From Paraburkholderia eburnea (lineage in GTDB: Bacteria; Pseudomonadota; Gammaproteobacteria; Burkholderiales; Burkholderiaceae), in contig NZ_PQGA01000004.1 of NCBI RefSeq assembly GCF_002917095.1, positions 1 through 64,000 of the forward strand: 64,000 nucleotides of DNA. Reading direction: 5' to 3'. Below the pieces are notes generated by a model. The model searched no databases, had not been told where the DNA came from, and worked only from the letters and a program-made list of their open reading frames with translations. A program made the translations under genes and the position numbers. Shown piece after piece: positions 61,805 through 64,000 of this stretch (positions within the stretch are counted from its first letter, which is position 1; each line of letters begins with the position of its first letter).

Positions 61805-61840
61805 ACAAAAAAGCCCGCACGGTGACAACCATGCGGGCTT
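61805..61840 (-). terminator. Intrinsic terminator of the early operon, shared with the moron end
   Basis: AAGCCCGCA (61811-61819) and TGCGGGCTT (61832-61840) form a 9-bp stem; on the reverse strand six T residues follow. It ends leftward transcripts from the early operon and stands just after the moron stop, where on the forward strand it could act as a weaker terminator. Confidence 0.82.
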
Positions 61841-61909
61841 TGTAGACACTTATTCACAGTGTCAGATTGGCAGCTATATTGGGAGAAAAAATCCCAATCG
61901 TCAAGAAAA

Positions 61910-62689
61910 TTATTCGGGCGCGCCCACAAATTTAGTGCTGGACAGCAGATCGTCGATCTTTTTCCGGGCGCCTGACTCAACGCCGTCTATCGCTGGCTGC
62001 GCTTCACGTGCGCCTTTCGCCGGCTGCGCTTTCTGGCCAGACAGCCAGACGCGGATGATCTTTCGGTGTGCGGTGATGGTGTTCTTGCTGACCGATGACT
62101 TTTCTGCGAGCAGCTCGAGCTTCACTTTCACGCCGAAAACCTCTTCCACCAGCCTGCGACGTACGAGGTAGTGCGAAAGATGGCCAGAGAGCGGCGTCAG
62201 CGCCGCCTGCGTCAAGTCGCTGATGGCTTTCTGCCATTCTGGATTCGGTGTGTATCCCGAGCAGCACGGATGCGTGCAGTTGCAGATGAATGAACGGGGC
62301 GCGAACCGCGCGGTGATGGCCGCTCTCTCGACGATCGTCAGCTGCTCGAATTCGACATAGACTTCGCTGCAGCGCCGCTCTTCCTCCAGAAAGATCAGCC
62401 CCCGGTCCCCGGCCTCCTCTATCTGAGCGATCTCTGTCTTTTTGTACTTCGTCCGCGCCCAATCCCAGAGACCCTTCAAGTAATCGACGCTATCGGAGCC
62501 GTCAATGAATCGACGGATCATACCGGCCTGCCCGGCGCCATCGTTCCCAGAAAGCCCTTTGCCTGTGCGCGCGGCCGGCGCTGCCAGGCGGTCGACAAGC
62601 GGACGGTCCCCGCGCTGCATCGAATAGTTGAACGCGAACACGAGAGCGTCTTGTGGCGTGCGGAACAGTTTTTCTGTGGTTTCGCTCAT
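61910..62689 (-). CDS. Phage regulatory protein, possible Q-like late activator
   Basis: A 259-residue protein. A cysteine cluster FICNCTHPCCSGYTPNPEWQ (about 135-154) may bind zinc, and an HTH-like segment LLAEKSSVSKNTITAHRKII lies at about 195-215. It is the last gene of the early operon, directly before the late genes, where lambdoid phages encode the antiterminator Q. The internal terminators in the late operon would need such a factor. Similarity to Q is not shown. Confidence 0.6.
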   Translation of the reverse strand: MSETTEKLFRTPQDALVFAFNYSMQRGDRPLVDRLAAPAARTGKGLSGNDGAGQAGMIRRFIDGSDSVDYLKGLWDWARTKYKKTEIAQIEEAGDRGLIFLEEERRCSEVYVEFEQLTIVERAAITARFAPRSFICNCTHPCCSGYTPNPEWQKAISDLTQAALTPLSGHLSHYLVRRRLVEEVFGVKVKLELLAEKSSVSKNTITAHRKIIRVWLSGQKAQPAKGAREAQPAIDGVESGARKKIDDLLSSTKFVGAPE

Positions 62690-62892
62690 CGGCTTGCCTT
62701 TCCAGGTTGCAGGTTTTTCAGTGCTTCGATGCGCGCGCTCTGCGCGTGGAGCGTTTCGCTCAACAGCCAGAGCGCGGACGCGGAAATCATCACGGTCTCT
62801 TCGGGGTGCCCGGCGCGCACAGCGCGCGCAGCCTCTCGGAGCGCACTTTCGAGATCAGTCTGCGACGCGCGAATGGGGCGCTGGCGGCTCAA
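62686..62892 (-). CDS. Small phage protein
   Basis: A 68-residue helical protein, SRQRPIRASQTDLESALREA at the start and ALWLLSETLHAQSARIEALK later. TTG at 62890-62892 is the only reasonable start, overlapping the preceding stop (TTGA). Its own stop overlaps the regulator start (ATGA). Function unknown. Confidence 0.6.
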   Translation of the reverse strand: MSRQRPIRASQTDLESALREAARAVRAGHPEETVMISASALWLLSETLHAQSARIEALKNLQPGKASR

Positions 62893-63215
62893 ACCGCACG
62901 CTCCAGTTCGCCGGAGTCGAAGAAGTCACGCAGCGACTTGCGGTTCTTGCTCAGGCGTGCGGTGCAGCGTAAATATTCGGCATCTACCCATGCGCCGCGC
63001 GGCGCTTCGATCCCGGCGCGACGATCGTCTGGTACATAGACCTCAACTTCGGCCAGATCCGGATCGAGCGAGCCGTCTGCCAGCTTCTTGCGACGAATGA
63101 CACGCACGCGCGCGACATATTCGTCATAGCCTGCGACGTAGGTAATACGGTTGCGGTATTTGCCATAGATGGCCGGTATGAGCGTCGGCACGTCGGTGAT
63201 CAGCACCATGGTCAT
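62889..63215 (-). CDS. Phage early-operon protein of unknown function
   Basis: A 108-residue protein. TDVPTLIPAIYGKYRNRITY and YVARVRVIRRKKLADGSLDP show a mixed alpha/beta pattern; VDAEYLRCTARLSKNRKSLR near the end is basic. ATG overlaps the nuclease-gene stop (ATGA). No family recognised. Confidence 0.62.
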   Translation of the reverse strand: MTMVLITDVPTLIPAIYGKYRNRITYVAGYDEYVARVRVIRRKKLADGSLDPDLAEVEVYVPDDRRAGIEAPRGAWVDAEYLRCTARLSKNRKSLRDFFDSGELERAV

Positions 63216-63514
63216 CGGATTTCCCCGTAGAGTCGCTCGAGCGTCGCGTTGAGCAAGTCCATCTGCGTCATCTTCAGGATGCGCAGGTACGTCTGATCGC
63301 CATGCACGCCGTTGCTGCCCTGGTGGCAGTCGTCGTGGCACAGCGGGATCGTGCAAAAGTCGCCGGCGCGCTGAGCGGCGCCGTGCCCGACGCGCGCGTG
63401 ATGCACGTCGGTTTTCGATTCCTGAGTGCGGCCGAGCAACGTGCAGCAGATGCACGCCATCTTCGCGACGCGCCCCATGTGCGCGCTTTCTCGCTTGTTC
63501 GGGCGATGCTTCAC
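63212..63514 (-). CDS. Ref/HNH-type nuclease
   Basis: A 100-residue protein of the Ref-like HNH group. MGRVAKMACICCTLLGRTQE has a CxxC pair, DVHHARVGHGAAQRAGDFCT the double His, and IPLCHDDCHQGSNGVHG the final zinc/metal cluster. P1 Ref is a RecA-dependent nuclease that uses this domain. The start is GTG at 63512-63514, overlapping the upstream stop (GTGA). It fits the recombination part of a temperate phage early operon. Confidence 0.78.
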   Translation of the reverse strand: MKHRPNKRESAHMGRVAKMACICCTLLGRTQESKTDVHHARVGHGAAQRAGDFCTIPLCHDDCHQGSNGVHGDQTYLRILKMTQMDLLNATLERLYGEIR

Positions 63515-64000
63515 GCCGCCACCTGCTGCACGAGCGTCGCAAAAGGGTCAATGCGCCCCATGCGCACGCGCTTTCTCTGGCGCGCGCGACGGCATATTTC
63601 CGTGGGAGTGGCGGCAGCTGGCGGCTGGACATCAGGACCTGGGCCAAGCGACCAGAGCGGCGTCTTACGGCCGTTGCGCCAGCCGGACCGGAAGTACTTC
63701 CCGCGGCCGTTAGATAGCAGCGTCGTCACGCGCACGCGCGAGGCTTTGCAGCGCGCAACGATTTCGCTGACTGCCAGATTCGGCTCGGCCGCCAGCACGC
63801 GGTCCAGTTCTTCCGTCGCCCACGAATACGAATGACGTCGAGCGTGTGCGCCGCGGGGCCGAAAGCCAATCGAAAGTCCGTGCTCAAGCGTGGTCCGCCA
63901 GCTGCGGTGCGGCAGATTCTTTGCAATCAGGACTTTCATCGTGCCTTCTTCAAACCAGATCCGTGTCAGGATCTCGTATTCCTCAGGCGTCCACTTCGCA
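63511..64000 (-). CDS. HTH/Myb-like DNA-binding protein (5' end outside window)
   Basis: The frame stays open to the window edge, giving at least 162 residues. The visible N-terminal part, KWTPEEYEILTRIWFEEGTM, is a Myb/SANT-like helix with the conserved Trp and acidic pair, so the ATG at 63937-63939 is probably internal. A second helix-turn-helix-like stretch is AVSEIVARCKASRVRVTTLL. The C-terminus is basic. Probably a phage regulator or DNA-binding early protein. Confidence 0.6.
   Translation of the reverse strand, partial: AKWTPEEYEILTRIWFEEGTMKVLIAKNLPHRSWRTTLEHGLSIGFRPRGAHARRHSYSWATEELDRVLAAEPNLAVSEIVARCKASRVRVTTLLSNGRGKYFRSGWRNGRKTPLWSLGPGPDVQPPAAATPTEICRRARQRKRVRMGRIDPFATLVQQVAA

Larger units (their letters stand above)
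35353..64000 (-). mobile_element. Prophage, lambda-type head and Mu-type contractile tail (right end outside window)
   Basis: A contiguous block of leftward phage genes: early operon tail, terminases, head, contractile tail, fibres and lysis. The head genes follow the lambda order (A, W, B, C, scaffold, D, E) and the tail genes the Mu order (37, 38, L, M, 41, tape measure, N, P, 45-48). One rightward moron pair interrupts it. All structural modules are intact as far as can be seen, so it could be a functional temperate myovirus. No integrase or repressor is present in the window. Confidence 0.93.

Overview
The window looks like a chromosomal segment of a Burkholderiaceae member, most likely Paraburkholderia or a close relative. 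The grounds are the high G+C content, the N-terminus of a hopanoid-biosynthesis HpnJ protein at the left edge, the MdtABC-OprM-type efflux operon, and the gene styles of the sugar and guanidino-compound clusters. About 34.8 kb of host DNA is followed by about 28.6 kb of a prophage that runs off the right edge.

Host part, left to right. (1) Start of hpnJ, read leftwards, and a tiny lipoprotein. (2) A four-gene RND efflux operon (membrane-fusion protein, two inner-membrane RND pumps, outer-membrane lipoprotein) whose ORFs touch or overlap and which ends at a clear intrinsic terminator. (3) Small exported proteins, a PACE-family transporter, an NfsB-like nitroreductase, a YjbQ-family protein and a dienelactone hydrolase. 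(4) A probable guanidinobutyrate-use cluster: LysR regulator divergent from a GbuA-like ureohydrolase, then an NTF2-like protein, an aldehyde dehydrogenase and an NCS1 permease. (5) Two glutathione transferases and a small Cys-motif protein. (6) A complete ribose operon in the order rbsK-D-A-C-B followed by its LacI-family regulator. (7) LysE-type exporter, free-methionine-R-sulfoxide reductase, AraC regulator divergent from an EamA exporter, LysR regulator divergent from an aldo/keto reductase, and two small proteins.

Prophage (about 35.1 kb to the window end). Nearly all genes read leftwards. From right to left: the tail of an early operon (HTH protein, Ref/HNH-type nuclease, two small proteins, probable late regulator), small and large terminase, then a lambda-type head module (gpW, portal, S49 protease, separate scaffold-like protein, decoration protein, major capsid), then a Mu-type contractile tail (gp37/38-like, sheath, tube, frameshifted assembly chaperone, tape measure, N, P, gp45-48-like), tail fibres, and a lysis cassette with a holin candidate, a lambda R-type endolysin and nested spanins. 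It is therefore a lambda-head/Mu-tail myovirus mosaic. No integrase lies in the window. Several intrinsic terminators sit inside the late operon, which suggests antitermination or stepwise tuning of structural-gene dosage.

Points most worth a second look: a two-gene rightward moron cassette (61176-61799) coding for a 50-residue proline-rich peptide and a two-helix membrane protein; a canonical TTTTTTG slippery site that fuses the tail-assembly chaperone to a 54-residue extension; a tail-fibre-like protein with an apparent Sec signal peptide; a capsid scaffold-like protein with an Asp/Lys-rich repeat tract; and five GTGTAAC-type heptamers around the terminase small-subunit start, which lacks a Shine-Dalgarno.
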